Positions 36,783 through 49,700 of a stretch of DNA of 64,000 nucleotides are shown here, piece by piece. Below the pieces are notes generated by a model. The model saw only the letters and a list, made by a program, of their open reading frames with translations, was not told the origin of the DNA and searched no databases. A program made the translations under genes and the position numbers. Position 1 is the stretch's first letter. Every line of letters begins with the position of its first letter. Source of the DNA: Arcuatula senhousia (taxonomy: Eukaryota > Mollusca > Bivalvia > Mytilida > Mytilidae); assembly GCA_963971305.1 (NCBI GenBank), contig OZ020305.1, forward strand, positions 3,195,001-3,259,000, given 5' to 3'.

Positions 36783-37296
36783 GTATTGCAATTTTTTTAA
36801 AATATGCCATATTTCATTTGTGCTACGACGTCAAGGTTATATTTTATTTGTGCCACCGTAAAATCTTCATTTGCGCTATTCTCAATAAAATAAAGTCACA
36901 GTTGTAAAGTTGTTAAACTGCTTGTCTTGGTAAAGATGGACATTCTTTTATCAGAAATGAACAGGGGAAATGTTTACAAGATTTGTGTGAACAGGGATTT
37001 GTGTGAGAACATGCAGATCTGTAGAGTTCTACTGTGCTTCTGTGCGGTTTCAGTTTGATCTTTTAACGATAGTAGTTTTGGTCTTCTATTTTGACATTTC
37101 TTTTGATATAGATATTGTGATTTATACTTTTGGTTTTTACATTGTTTTTAATGTTAAACATACTTGTATATTTATTTATAAATGTCAATTTTTACCTGTA
37201 TTATTGGCACAAATGAAATATTGACAGAAAAGGCGCAAATGAAGAACAATTTGTGGCACAAATGAAATAGTAATTCAAGTTGCGCAAAAGCAATAC
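36783..37296. mobile_element. Inverted-repeat element with GCACAAATGAA motif
   Basis: GTATTGC...GCAATAC ends. Just inside each end, TATTTCATTTGTGC is mirrored by GCACAAATGAAATA, and further copies of the motif (gtgccacc/tttgcgc variants, at least seven in all) lie at both ends. AT-rich, non-coding centre. It interrupts family A copy 3. No clear target duplication. Confidence 0.6.
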
Positions 37297-37487
37297 ATTG
37301 TAATATATCCTGACGACCCCGGCATTTATTATGACAGGGTTGCCCCATTTAACCACCTGGGACGCACATCCCTGTCACTTGGTGGGCAAAGCGGTCTGAT
37401 GCCAGGTTTTTGAGTGCTCTTTAGTGGACTTTTACCGACAACTTGGCGCTGCTGAGTGCCTATTCGCCACCCGGAACAAACACGGGT
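37297..37487 (-). mobile_element. Family A copy 3, 5' half
   Basis: Continues at cctgacgaccccggcattta, then acagggttgccccatttaac and ctctttagtggacttttacc, to ccacccggaacaaacacggg. Confidence 0.7.
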
Positions 37488-37699
37488 ACACTGGGTTTAA
37501 AAATCATAGAAAATCTTGACAAATGTTAAAATCGAAGACTTATATGACATTATGATTTTTTGTGTCCGACTTGATGCTCTACACGGAAATGATTATATTT
37601 AGTTAAATAACAAAACAGCTGTGATTTAGTAAAATCCGTGTATGGGCTGTAAGTTGTCATTTGTTCTATTTGTCACAATCAAAGAACAATAACTCTATC

Positions 37700-38200
37700 T
37701 GAATAAAGGTAATAACAAAACTACCGAACTTGAATGATCAATCTCATAGTCCAGAGAAAATGACAAAAACGAATCAGTCATACCGGAGAATTGGTGGATC
37801 GCAATGGTCCTGACTTGGTACAGGCATTTCAAACAAAATGGTGGGCTAAACCAGGTTTTATGGCGCCAAACCTCCCTCTTCCAATGCGATCTTAGGATCC
37901 GGTAATGACCATAGAACACAACATAGTTGTGAGACACAATAGGGATATTGAGGTGATCATCTCAGTACAGCAGACCAGTCAAACACTAATTTAAACAATT
38001 AACCACCATATCTTTTAACTAAATTTTGAACTTTTCTTCTATTGGCTGATAACGAAGAAAGATTTTTTTAGTAATCGTATGAGACGTATTTTCTTATAGC
38101 CCTGCTCCAAAAGTCGGTCACTAAGAAATCGGTGTCTGATCAAAAAATCTGTGATATGTGTGCAAGCTCTGGCATATCGAATAAGTTGTGAAATATAAAC
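37700..38200 (-). mobile_element. PLE-2 3' fragment
   Basis: On the minus strand it ends with the PLE-2 terminus (at about 37735, GAGATTGATCATTCAAG) and carries a decayed reverse-transcriptase C-terminus (ARACTHITDFLI-type codons near 38150). Multiple stops. Confidence 0.7.
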
Positions 38201-38254
38201 ACTAAATTAAAATTAACCTTTTAAAAATTAAATAGTTGAAGGTAAACATATAAA

Positions 38255-38420
38255 TATAACTAACTTGGGGTGGCGAATATCAATTTAATATCACACGTGT
38301 CGAATAACACCGGGATTAAGCGAGTACGCGGAACTTGTGCCGCGCACGAGCTAATGCCCTAGCGTTATTCGACACAAGTGACATTAAAATTAAGATATTG
38401 GTCACCCCGAATTAATTATA
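38255..38420. repeat. 166-bp palindrome
   Basis: TATAACTAACTTGGGGTGGC at the left is mirrored by a CACCCCGAATTAATTATA right end. The inner arms share gtgtcgaataac/gttattcgacac. A stretch (gggattaagcgagtacgcgg) near the centre is GC-richer than its surroundings. Probably a snapback MITE. Confidence 0.7.
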
Positions 38421-38869
38421 CTTTTTATTACATGTATTTCGAAAATCAAAATAACATAGTTTAGTTTAACAGATAAGTTCATGCTGTGATTTCTACAAAC
38501 AGGGAAATTTGACACTCCCTTCAGTGAAGGGAGTTTTCTGGGCTTATACTATAGACATGACAAATAGAAAATAATGAAACTGATTGAAATTATAGATCAA
38601 TAAATTGTGTTTTGTGTACTAGTCTACGTAACCTGCTTTTCACGGTAAACTTCACGAGGGTTTAATAAATTAGTTTGCAAGTAATTAACTCCTGTAATTC
38701 ACTCGGTGAAAGTGTAGAAATTTGATTAATTCGGAAATCACACGATCGTTCACCTATATCTATACTTGTGCAATAAATGCATTTATAACATTCATGACAT
38801 TTAATGATCTAAGTTAACATAAATATATTCCAAGTGGGACCATTCTCACGCAAATAGCTCTTATTAATG

Positions 38870-39030
38870 TCATATCTGGGAGATAAACTTACAAGCTGAT
38901 AGAACTTGGCACCTGAAAAGAGGGGGCTGGGTAAAATCGAAAATTTAGACTTCTGCATTTACTATTGCATGTACTTTTATCTAAACCTGCAGAAGTTTTC
39001 TTAAACGTGTGGATAATGTGAAATTATCTC
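38870..39030 (-). mobile_element. Family A/B copy, tail-side part (interrupted by LINE)
   Basis: tatctgggagataaacttac, acctgcagaagttttcttaa and acgtgtggataatgtgaaat align with family A (cgggagatgaac, cctgcagcagggttctttaa, acgtgcgaggaacgtgacat). It continues after the LINE as aacacggcgcacaattatga at 39733-39765. Confidence 0.6.
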
Positions 39031-39688
39031 TTAAAGGCGAGGCTCCAGTATACTTGCAAAATCTATTGACAATCTACAAGCCCGCAAGATCACTCCGATC
39101 AGAAAATACCACAAAACTTCATGTGCCAAGAGTAAGAACTAAGACTTACGGTTCAAGGAGATTTGACACGGCAGCAGCCACTCTGTGGAACAAACTCCCC
39201 AGCTATTTGAGAAATGTGGACAGTGTTGATGCTTTTAAATCCAATTTAAAGACCTACTTTTTTAGATTAGCATATCATGACTTTTTATAAGGTTTTATGT
39301 TGACAAACATTGTGTTGCTTATGGATATTTTAGTGACATATGGGTTTTCTCCCACGCAATTTTAATTTTATCTTTTAGCTTTACTACATTTGAATTCAGT
39401 ATTTTATCTTGAATATTACTTTTATTTGTTTTTTAAATGTTTTGTAACTTTTAAACAAAAAATTTCAGTATTTTATCTAAATATTACTTTTATTTGTTTT
39501 TTAAAAGTTTTGTAATTTTTAAAAAAAATTTCAGTAGTCATGCATTTTTCCATTGAAATCTACTATTTACCATTTTTGTATGGATTTTAGATATATGTAT
39601 ATATTTTTAAAAATCATATATTGATGTTTTTCATGCATGTTAAGCGCTTAGAGTAATTTTGAATTAGTTAATGCGCTATACAAATATT

Positions 39689-39722
<34 letters not shown>
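39031..39722 (+). mobile_element. LINE 3' fragment with (AAT)n tail
   Basis: An open frame from 39009 to a stop at 39288-39290 shows the C-terminal block common to many non-LTR reverse transcriptases: TKTYGSRRFDTAAATLWNKL, PSYLRN and DAFKSNLKTYFFRLAY. A 400-bp untranslated end follows, closing with tacaaatattgttaataata and about ten more AAT units. The 10-bp target duplication aaattatctc is present at 39021-39030 and 39723-39732. A 5'-truncated insertion inside a family A/B copy. Confidence 0.85.
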
Positions 39723-39725
<3 letters not shown>

Positions 39726-39765
39726 TTATCTCAACACGGCGCACAATTATGATTTTATATCCCGA

Positions 39766-40320
39766 CTCGTAAGAGAGGGGGCTATATTGCAATCACCGTG
39801 CCCGTCCGTCTGTCCGTCCGTCCTTCCAGTACAATTTCTCAGCCTCTACTGAAGAGATTAATTCCAAATTTGGTATACAGCTTCCCATGTCAGGATGTAC
39901 AGTTCCTCCCCTTTCCATGCCATTTGACAATCTACTTTCTGTGTTCCAAGCCGACTTAAACTTTTTTTATGGGTCAAATATGGATATTTTTTTCGTAACA
40001 GATTTCTCGGCTTCTACTTAAGGGATTGATTTTAAATTTGGTACACAGCTTTAGCATGATGAAGTGTACCGTGACTCCCCTTTCCAGGTCAGTCTCCATC
40101 TACTTCCTGTTTTCTATACTGACTAAGACTTTTTCATGGGTCAATAATAGGAATTTTTTCGTAACAGATGTCATGTCTTCTACTAAATGGATTGATTTCA
40201 AAGTCGGTACACATGTATAGCTTAAGCATGATGAGTTGTACCTTTCTACCCCTCCCCATGTTATGTCATCTATTTCTTGTTTGGTTGATTAGGGGGTATG
40301 CTTAGCACGAATAAATGCTA
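39766..40320. mobile_element. Pearl-like tandem-core element, unit about 167 bp
   Basis: A (CCGT)n-like tract (gtccgtctgtccgtccgtcc) at about 39802 precedes three tandem units starting near 39829, 39996 and 40162, each reading gtaacagatttctc..cttctact, then ttggtacacagctt. It is the same architecture as 56215-56760 in the opposite orientation. Confidence 0.65.
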
Positions 40321-40324
40321 CCTT

Positions 40325-40729
40325 TTGTTTTGTCATGTTTTTAGTATTATATCCCTAGGATTCCCGGTATGCAAAATTACACGGCTACCATAGCCATTAA
40401 CTATCTGAGGCAAACACACACACACACATACACCAGTCGCTCTATTATTGAAAATATGGCATGCATTCCTGGATTTTATCAATAGCAAACATTAAATATT
40501 TGTCATACATAATCAGATGAACCGGTCGATTACAATTGTAATATCAATACAAAATATAAAGAGTGAAAATTAGTATTGTTACACATATCAAATATTATGC
40601 ATGATGATATATCTTTAGAAATCTTATGACTTAGCTTGTGTTTGTCTGTCATGGTTAGTTATTAAGTAAGTTGGTTATAAGCTTATTCTCAAGCAACACA
40701 AAGCCAATATCAAAAAGATTTTGTGATGC
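40325..40729. other. 3' flank of the MAM-mucin gene
   Basis: AT-rich, with a short (CA)n run at about 40410-40428. I see no AATAAA or ATTAAA on the minus strand in the 400 bases after the stop codon, so the poly(A) signal is variant or further away. Confidence 0.4.
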
Positions 40730-43704
40730 TTAAGGTTTTGAGTAAAAGTCGGTTTTCTCGAAATGATAATCCTTTTCATCATAGTCCGGTATAATCATGT
40801 ACGAAGAAAACGATTCATTCATGGATTGAGGTCTGTGCATTACACTTCTGGAACTTTGAGGCACATGTGTGTAACGTCTATTAAAAGGATGAAAAGGGTT
40901 AAGTCTGATTTCATGCATTGAAGAATTCTGATAATGCATCATATCATTCATAACATTCAATACAGACATATGTGGTACGTTGTTAAAATAACGGACATTG
41001 AGTCTATTTCTAGTCATTTCAATTTCAACATAAGGCTGCTTAACGGTGGTTTGCTTCTTGAATTTTCGAAATCGGAATATAAAATACACAACAAAAGAAA
41101 TAATAACAATAAAGATAAAGACACCACATCCAATGACTGCGTACATCTCGTCAACTGAAGATGACTTCATTGTTTTATTTTGTGTAACAGTTGTAGAAGC
41201 GATTGTTGTCGATGGCGAAGTCTTTGGCTGCTTTGTTATAGTTGTAAATATATTTTGAGAATAAATGTTTTTGGTCGATAGCGTTATTTGTTCTGTCGTT
41301 ATTTTCGGGAAGGAAGTGACAGAATCTGTAGTTGATATCTCTGATGTTTTATCTGTCGTAATAGAAGTTGTTCTTTGCGTTGTTGTAATTTTTGTCGTAG
41401 TTCTCTTTGATGTCGGCTTTGTAGTTGCTGTTTTTGTGGAAGTCATAGTCCGTTTTGTAGTTTTATTCGAAGTTAAAGCCGTTATATTTGTTAAAATTGT
41501 CGTCGTTAGTGTTGGAGTGATCGGTGATTTACTTCTCCGTGTTGTATATAGAATCGTTACCGGTGTTGTAGTTAGTTTCTGTGACGTAGTGGCTATTGCT
41601 GTTTTACTTTTTGAATTTGAAGTTGTCGTTTGATTTTCACTTATCATTATCAGTGTTGAAGGTGTTGTCAAAGTTACTGGAGTTGCTGTCGTGGTATGTG
41701 TTGATGTCAGTATTTGATTTTTAGTTGCTATCATAGTTGAAGAAGGTGTTGGCCATACAGATCTTAATTTCGAAAATGTAGTAGTAGATACTGTAGGTGT
41801 TGTCGTTTCTGTAGTTAAATATGTTGTTGGTTTAAATGTCATCGTAGTTTTAGTTTTCGATGTTTTAGTTTCTGTGGTGATATTTGATGTCAGCAGTAGT
41901 TTTGTTGTCCGTTTAGTTATTGTAGTAGATGTCGGTAATAGTGTTTTTGTTGGTTTTGTAGTTTGGGTTGTGGTAATCATCGGCTTTGTAGCTGTTGGCA
42001 GTATAGTCGTTTCCAACGTCGGAAATTCACCTTTTTTAGCTGATGAAGTTGTCTTCAGTGTTAAATTTGTTGTTAATGGTGAATATAGTGTTGTTGCCGG
42101 ATTTCTTACAGTAGTTGTGGTCTCTATTGAATCCGATTTCGTTGGGGTTTGAGCTTGAGTCCTAGTTGTTATCGGTGCAGAAGTTGGCTTCGTAGTAGTT
42201 GTCGGTGCTTTAGTTGGTTTTGGAGTTGTCAGCATTGTCCTTTGTGTTGTTTGTGATGCTACATATGATGTAGTTGCTGAAGCTGTCGTAGGTGTTAAAG
42301 TTGTTCTTGGTGTTGAGGATAATGATGTTACTGGAGTCCTTGGAGTATTTATTGTCGATTTTGCAGTAGGTTTTGTTAGTGTCGGGTTTGGGATTTTTGT
42401 GGTAGATGATGTTGATGTTTGTTTCATCGTAGTTGTTGACGGCGTTGTATTTGGTTTCGTAATTGTCGTCGTCCTCGTATTTGGTTTCATAGTTTTTGTC
42501 GGTGTTTTAGTAGATTTCGTAGATGTTGACGGTGTTCGAAATGTTGTTGCTGGTGAAGGTAATGATGTAGCTGGAGTTGATAAAGTAGTTGATGCAGTCA
42601 TCATTAGATTATATTTTGTAATAGTTGCAGTTGTTTGTTTTGAAGTTAGATTCCTAGCTGTTTTCGATGTTGTACCTGTTTTCGTAGTTACTGTTGATGT
42701 TGAAGTTGGTTTCGTAGTTGTTTCCGGTGTTGAAGTCGGTTTTGTAGTTGATGCCGGTGTTGTAGTAGGTTTTGTAGTTGATGTAGGTGTTGTAGTTGTT
42801 GTCTGTATTGTAGACAGTTTCGTAGATGATGTCAATGTTGTAGTTGATTTCTTAGTTGTTGTCAATACTGTAGTAGGCGGTTTCATAGTTTTTATCGGTT
42901 TTGATGTTAGTTTCGTAGTTGTTGTCGGTAAAGATGTTGTTGGTGTTGAAGATAATGATGTTACTGGAGTTGATACAGAAGCCATCATTAGATTTGATTT
43001 CGTAGTAATTGGATTTGTCGGCGTTGAAGTTTGGTTCATAGTTGGTGTTGATGTTGAAGCTAGTTTTGTAATTGTTGTTGGTTTTGGAGTTAGTTTTGTA
43101 AATTCTGTCGATGTTGAAGATGGTTTTGTGGTTGTTGGCGGAATTGCAGTTTTCTTTGTAGTTGTTGTTGATGTTGAAGCAGGTTTCATAATTGTTGTTC
43201 TTGAAGCCAGTTTCGAAGCTGTCGATGTTGAAGTTGGTTTTGTAGTTGTTGTTGTTAAGCGTGATGTTGTGGGTGTTGAAGGTAATAATGTTACTAGTGT
43301 TGATACAGTAGACGTTATTAGATTTGATTTCGTAGGAATACGAGTTGTCGGTGTTGAAGTTGGATTAATAGTTGATGTTGATGTTGAAGCTGGTTTTGTA
43401 GTTGTTGCCGATTTTGAAGTTTTCTTCGTAGTTGTTGTTGATGTTGAAGTTGGTTTTGTAATTGTTGGTGTTGCAGTTGTTGTCGGTGTCTCGGATGATT
43501 TCGAAGTTGTAGATTTTTTCTGCGTTTTTGGCGTTGTTGTAGTCATTTTAGTTGGTGCCACTAAAGTAGATCGTATTGTCTTTATCGGAAGTTTTGTATT
43601 TTGTAAAATTCTTTTCGTGGTCGGCCATGATGATATTGAAGAAATAATTGTTGATGTGGATTCTAAAGCTTCTGTCTGAAATGTAGTTGTAGAGTCTCGA
43701 GGCA
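40730..43704 (-). CDS. Exon 5: mucin stalk, membrane segment and cytoplasmic tail
   Basis: The acceptor ttatcttgcag ends at 43705; the stop is TAA at 40730-40732. About 850 codons are dominated by Thr with Ser, Pro and Lys, in units like KPTSTSTTTTKK. A longer repeat of about 80-110 residues recurs five times, recognisable by VTSLSSTPTTSLPTTTT-like blocks. Next comes the membrane segment VIGCGVFIFIVIISFVVYFI followed by RFRKFKK, then a tail with PYVEIEM and SSYMIIPDY, both tyrosine motifs of the kind bound by SH2 domains; SSYMII fits the loose ITIM pattern. An ATG lies 16 bases upstream of the acceptor AG, but the exon joins in frame to exon 4, so that ATG is intronic. The long plus-strand frames across this exon are composition shadows. 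Confidence 0.85.
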
Positions 43705-46700
43705 CTGCAAGATAATTCATATTTGAAAGTACATAAATCAGTGGCTACAACTGTATTTGCTTTTAGTAGGATAAACAGCTACAAAATATTTTTGAGCTTT
43801 TTGACTGAATCAGGAGAAAGTGTCCTTATTATTTTCTTGTACGTATTATGATTTTACAGTTGTAGAACTGTTCTAACCCAGGACACCAACTGTTGTACGA
43901 CAGAACTGTCATAAACTGTTGTGCGACAGAACTGTCATTAACTGCCGAAACCCCTGATACATCTAGAACTGTTCTAGGCTCTGACAGCTTAGAACTTCTC
44001 TAGCCCCTGACAGCTTAGAACTCCTCTCGTACATGACAGTTTTGTGCCTTGACAATTCTGCGTTCTGATAGATTTAAATGACGTCATTTGTTGACTATTG
44101 TAATATATTGACAGCTTTGGAAAACTTTTTGTGAATCAAAATTATTAGCTTTTTGTTAAAATTGTATTCTCGATAGCCATGCAACTTTTATAACTTTGGA
44201 CAATGAAACAGAATAGTTCTTAAACTGGCAGGGTTTAGAACTGTCAGGATTTGTCAGGAGCTGTCAGGGCTTAGAACTGTCAGAACTTAAAAATGTCAGG
44301 GCACAGAACAGGTTACAAATGTCAGGGCATAAGACAGCCTAGAACTGTCAGGGCTTAGAACAATTTTAAATATGACATGGGGTAGAACAGTCCAGAACTA
44401 TTCTATGACAGGCCACGGCTTGTCATAAACTGTCCTAGAACTGTCATCAGAACAGAATTACATGTAGAACCGATTCCAGATAGCTAGTTACGTCTAGATA
44501 TTCCAGTTTCTTGTGTGTTTTCAAATGCTGGTGTGACATTTCTGTTAAAGTGTGATGTTTATTTGATACATTACATTTAGCATAAGATTGTTGAAAACCC
44601 TGCTCTTCTAGTATAAATATAAGAACAGAATAATGAAATTCGTGGATTTAAACTGTTTTGCAAGACTAGCAAAAATGTTTAAGTGATAGCTTCATAAACG
44701 TTTTAGATGATCTAAGATTAAAACCTCTTGTGTTTTCAGAACGATAACAACATTTACAACATTAGTATATGATTGGTCAACTGTAAAAAATCAAGGAAAT
44801 ATCCCAACCAACTTTTTCTCTATAAAACCAGTCAGTAGATATCTACACTATAGGTAACTAACACTTTTCCTAATGTAAAGTCTTGTGAGAATTTGTTCTT
44901 TTTTTCTTAGCCAAAAAAGACAGAAACAAAAATTTTGATGGGCCGCCTACTGCCTGCCCCTTAGCTTGAACCTTTCTTGAATTATCGTATCGAAAACAAA
45001 ATCCTGTTGTATAAGAAATGCATAGCAAAGTACTAACGTTTTCCGTAAAATGTAATATCATCAATTCCGACAATACTGTGTACATCATTCTTTGTAGAAC
45101 TAAATATTATCTGAAAGGAACAAAATGTTTATGTGAGTCAGTGTAGTATGTAACATCTTATTTTTTGTGTAAACGCAATTATTATGGGAAAATAGATTGT
45201 CCTATTTAGTATAATATAATTTATACTTTTGCACACATTTGTCCCGTTCTTGTAGGTGTTTTAATACTAGATTTGTCTCTGCCCTATCGGACTTTTGACA
45301 TTCGGATATCCCATTGGTACCTCTGCTTCTTATATCTTTGCGAAGTTTAATGATTCAGAAGTCATTAAAATTTCCCTGTTTAGGCCACACATCAGCACTA
45401 ATCATGTGGATATAAATCCACAAATGTGATTAGCTTGGCCACCAATGACTAGCTTTGCCTACAGAAGAGTGGATGGTTGATTGTGGTAAGCCTGGCGTTT
45501 AGCTTGTCATTGTGCGTGGCTCTAGTACAGAAAACCGAAACTCGAATCACACAGGGAAAACACACTTATTAAAAAAAACTTGCTGCAAGTTTTGTCATAA
45601 ATATACATATACAACCCGTTAGAGTAGCATTTCCTGGAAATGAACCAATTATGTGCTTTTAACCCCACTCCAACACTCCACTTTTTGAAGACGCTATTGA
45701 AATTTTACATTAAACACCCTGCGATCGTAGACAAAATATAGGATTTCTATCGTTCAAATGTGTGCAGAATTTCCTTTACAGGATTTGACACACTAAACTG
45801 GAAATTAGCAGCGCGACGAATGTGCTATAGCAGACGGGAATCGCTTACCCTTCCAGGGCACCTGAGTTCACTCATGTTACGACTTGAGTTCGCGTTTTTG
45901 ATTTCTGTTCGGATGATTTTTTTTTGTTTCTTCGTGCTTTTCTTGTTCATGTTTATTGGTTTTGTCGTTGCCCTTTCGGACTTTTGACATTCGAATGCCC
46001 CATTGGTGCCTATTTGCTTCTTTTTTGTTCGACTCTCTTGTATAACCGCATTCCGACTGTTTACTTGGCAAAGTGGACAACTACTTTTTTGCTATTATAT
46101 CTAATACAAAAATAATTTTGATGTCCCTCATGTAGGTCGGCAGAAAGCGTAAAAATTTCGCCATGCGTAATCGTATTGTATTCGTTTGTTTCACCCATGC
46201 GATTTTGCCAACCATCACTTTGCAATGTGTATACTTTCACTTTGCAATGCATGAACTTTCACTTTCACTCGGCTTCTTGGACGATCTACCTATCAATATG
46301 GCCGCGCCCTGTTTTTTATGTGTTCCACTTCAGATTTTACTTTACTCAGCAGATCGTGCACAGTTTTATCGTTATGAATATACACTGTTTTCAAGGTAAA
46401 TTGAAAGAAAATCCTTATACTTTCAAGGAAACCACCTTTCAAATAATTTGATATGGTACAGAAAAAGCGTTTACTGTCCGCGATTGGTTTAGATTTTTTT
46501 TTCTGACATGCCAAGTCTGTTTACTGGTTGAAAACGCACAATTTGGCGTTTTTACGAAAGCTAAGAAAGCTCACTCAAGATTAATCGGATTCGAAATTCG
46601 AGATTCAATATAATTATAACCTATCAGATTGCTTGTTTTATCATCCTGTACCAATCAAAATAGTTCTTTTAAAACGTAGTTATCGAAATTCGAAATACGT

Positions 46701-49700
46701 GATTTGAAACTCGAGATTCGAAATTCGAAATTCGAGATACAACCTACGAGATTCGAATTCGAGATACGAGATAGATTCGAAATTCCAGATTCAAAACTCG
46801 AATTTCAATATACTGATAACCAACAAAATAGGCCCTTATTGACAATATATTTGTCACATATGGAGGAGAGATTTTTCAACAACAAGTCGGCATTCCAATA
46901 GGCACCAACTGTGCTCCTCTCCTCGTCGACCTGTTTTTATACTCTTACGAGACTGAATTTCTTCAGGAACTCGTAAATGAAAGAGGCAAGGTCATTTAAT
47001 CTCACAGATGCATTGATGATGTCCTCTCTGTCAACAACTCGTCGTTTGGCAGATATATTCCTTCAATATATTCTCCAGAACTAGAGAGAGATTAAAGAAA
47101 CCACAGAATTAACTTGTTTTACATCATTCTTGGATCTACATCTCGAATTTGACCCGGGTGGTCATCTCAGTACAAAACTTTACGATAAAAGAGACGATTT
47201 TAATTTTAAAATTATTAATTTTCCTAACCTGGAAAGTAACATATACCTACGTCACCTGCATACGGTGTCTATTTCACAACTAATTTGATATGCCAGGGTT
47301 TGTACACATTTTTTCAGATTTTTTTATCCGACACTGCATTCTCCGTAACCGACTATTAGACCAAGTTTATAAGAAAATACGTCTCATACGATCTCTAAAA
47401 AAATATTATCAGCCACTGGTAGAAAAAAATCAATTTCATGTTAGACGAAATGGTTAGTAGTGTTTGGCATCACAAACCTGTTGTGTTTTGTGTAACTACC
47501 GGACCCAAAGACCGCAATGGAAGAGGGAGGTTTGGCGCACCTTAAAACCTGGTTTAACCCACCATTTCTTTTAAAATGCCTGTACCAAGTTAGGACCATT
47601 GCGGTCTTCAATTTTTCCGGTCTGTCTTCCTTGTTTTGTCTAGTCTTATGGAGATTTGAGATTGATTCTCCAAGTTCGATAATTCTGTTAATACCTTTAT
47701 TCATCGTTAAATTCCAGAAACCCTAAAATCAAAAGTGTATTCCATAATTTTGGTAAACTCAATTTATAAATATCTTGTTTGCTATTGGTAATTTAGATAT
47801 ATTTACCCGTCAGGATTTATTGTTATATTTAGTAAAACACGTATGAGTCTTGGGCGGATTTGTATTAAAGATTTAAATAATTTATATTTTTGTATTTTCA
47901 ATCACCTGATTATTGATTTAAATGCGGTTTTAATCAGAGGCTGCTGTGGATGATTCAGAAAGGATTTTGTAGTTGGAATTCACTTCCTTGCTTTTGGGTA
48001 ATAAAAGAGTAGCGCAGATTTTCGACAATAAGCCAAAAATTGCTATATCATGGCAAAGCATCCCTATTACGTGTAGCGACTGCTTACTTTAATACTCGCT
48101 GTATGACTAAGTCGTCCAGCTCTTGACACAAACCACCACCAGAGTAAGCTACTCAGGTTACAGTTGAACAAAAGCCAGATCCTTTTCCCACTACTTGGAG
48201 GTTCTTCGGGAGACGCTCATTGGCAAGCCATTTCAATATATATCACCTATCATCTTAGGTCTCCCTTAATAACAGAAAGCACACTCTATAACCCATCCAT
48301 TTGAGTAGTTGTGAAGTTAAATAAAACTTGCGAAAAACCACGAAATTGAATTCTGCGAAAAAAGACCTTCCATTTTGCTTGAAATCCGCAAAATTTTGTT
48401 CCCGCCAAAAAAACCCAACTCATTCGCTATATTGAATTTAGAATCTCGTATTTCGAAGCTCGCATTTCGAATCTCTAATCTCGTATGAGCATTCTGGACT
48501 TTTGTACGTTTTAGTTTTTTTTCTTCATTTTATCTCTATTTTCCCCTGGTTATTCGATAAATATAGTTTTTGAATCGACTTATAGATGATGAAAACACAA
48601 TATTCTCACAAACTGTACATCGGGCTTTATTTACTTTGGTTTAAAAAGAAAATACTACAATGAAAATGCTGAGTCTTGAAAAGCAATCCATACACCTTTA
48701 AAAAACGTCCGAGAGAGTATATAATTGATGTTTCAATCCTCGTATAACTGCTATAATTGGATTTAAAATTATATAACACGACATTAGTATAGACGATAAC
48801 CGTCGAATACAGTTTTGTGCATACAAATACAAACTTGCATATTTATGTGGTGGCTACACATTCTATTATATGTATCATACATGTATTGTAAAATACAACA
48901 TGTTATATTTGCTAAAATATTTCATTTTCTGACTATTTAATTTCAAAAACTGTTGTGTACTCTTAACGCTGAAATCGGCCTCTGTCATAAGGCTTGAATA
49001 GAGGTTTCACAACAGGACATGAACAAACGAAACTCTACGAACGTAACAATGGGGATACATTATATATATAAATATACGAAAACATTCAAATTAACGGCTG
49101 GATAACCTGTTTCTGGGGATCGAGCTTTTAATATTAAAGATTTGATGGTAGATATTAAGGAGCAGAGGTACCAATGGGGTATCCGAATATCAAAAGTCAG
49201 AAAGGGCAGAGACAAAACCAGTAAACACCAACAGGAACGGGACAAAAACAGACAACATGTAAAGCATGGAAACACAAAATAACTGAATATCAAGCAACAA
49301 CGCAAACTCCAGTCGAAACAAGAGTGAACTCAGGTGCTCCGGAAAAGTAAGCAGTTCCTGCTTGCTATAGCACACCCGTCGCGTTGCCAATAGTCCATTC
49401 AGCTTGTCAAATCCGGTAAAGGAAGACAAAACAACACCCTATGACAAACCAACATCTGCACTCATCTGAGAGATCGAAATCCCATATTTGTCTATATGTG
49501 CATGATGTCTACCTTAAAATTTGTTGAGTGAAGACAGCAACCGAGGAGCAACATAACCCTGTGTGAGCAATTTTTGCGTCAGACGTGTCGCTCTGCTAAG
49601 GAAATCGATGTAAGTCCCGCACGCTCTGGAGTAACGAATAAATTGAGATAAGTAAACTCCATAAGCTGGAGCGGACAGAATGTTGCTACACAAGAAGGGA

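Noticed and set aside
36783..37296. The 73-codon hydrophobic plus-strand frame at 37003-37224 as a small membrane protein.
   Set aside because: Lies in the T-rich centre of an inverted-repeat element; hydrophobicity is a by-product of TTT codons.
42399..43679. A 426-codon open frame on the plus strand, Val/Asp-rich.
   Set aside because: It is the complement of the Thr-rich mucin exon; ACN codons read backwards give Val/Gly/Ser/Cys. No splice or domain evidence.
44870..45088. The 72-codon frame starting MMYTVLSELM as an independent gene.
   Set aside because: It overlaps the 73-base MAM exon in a different frame; the exon frame gives the conserved GIDDITF and correct phases.
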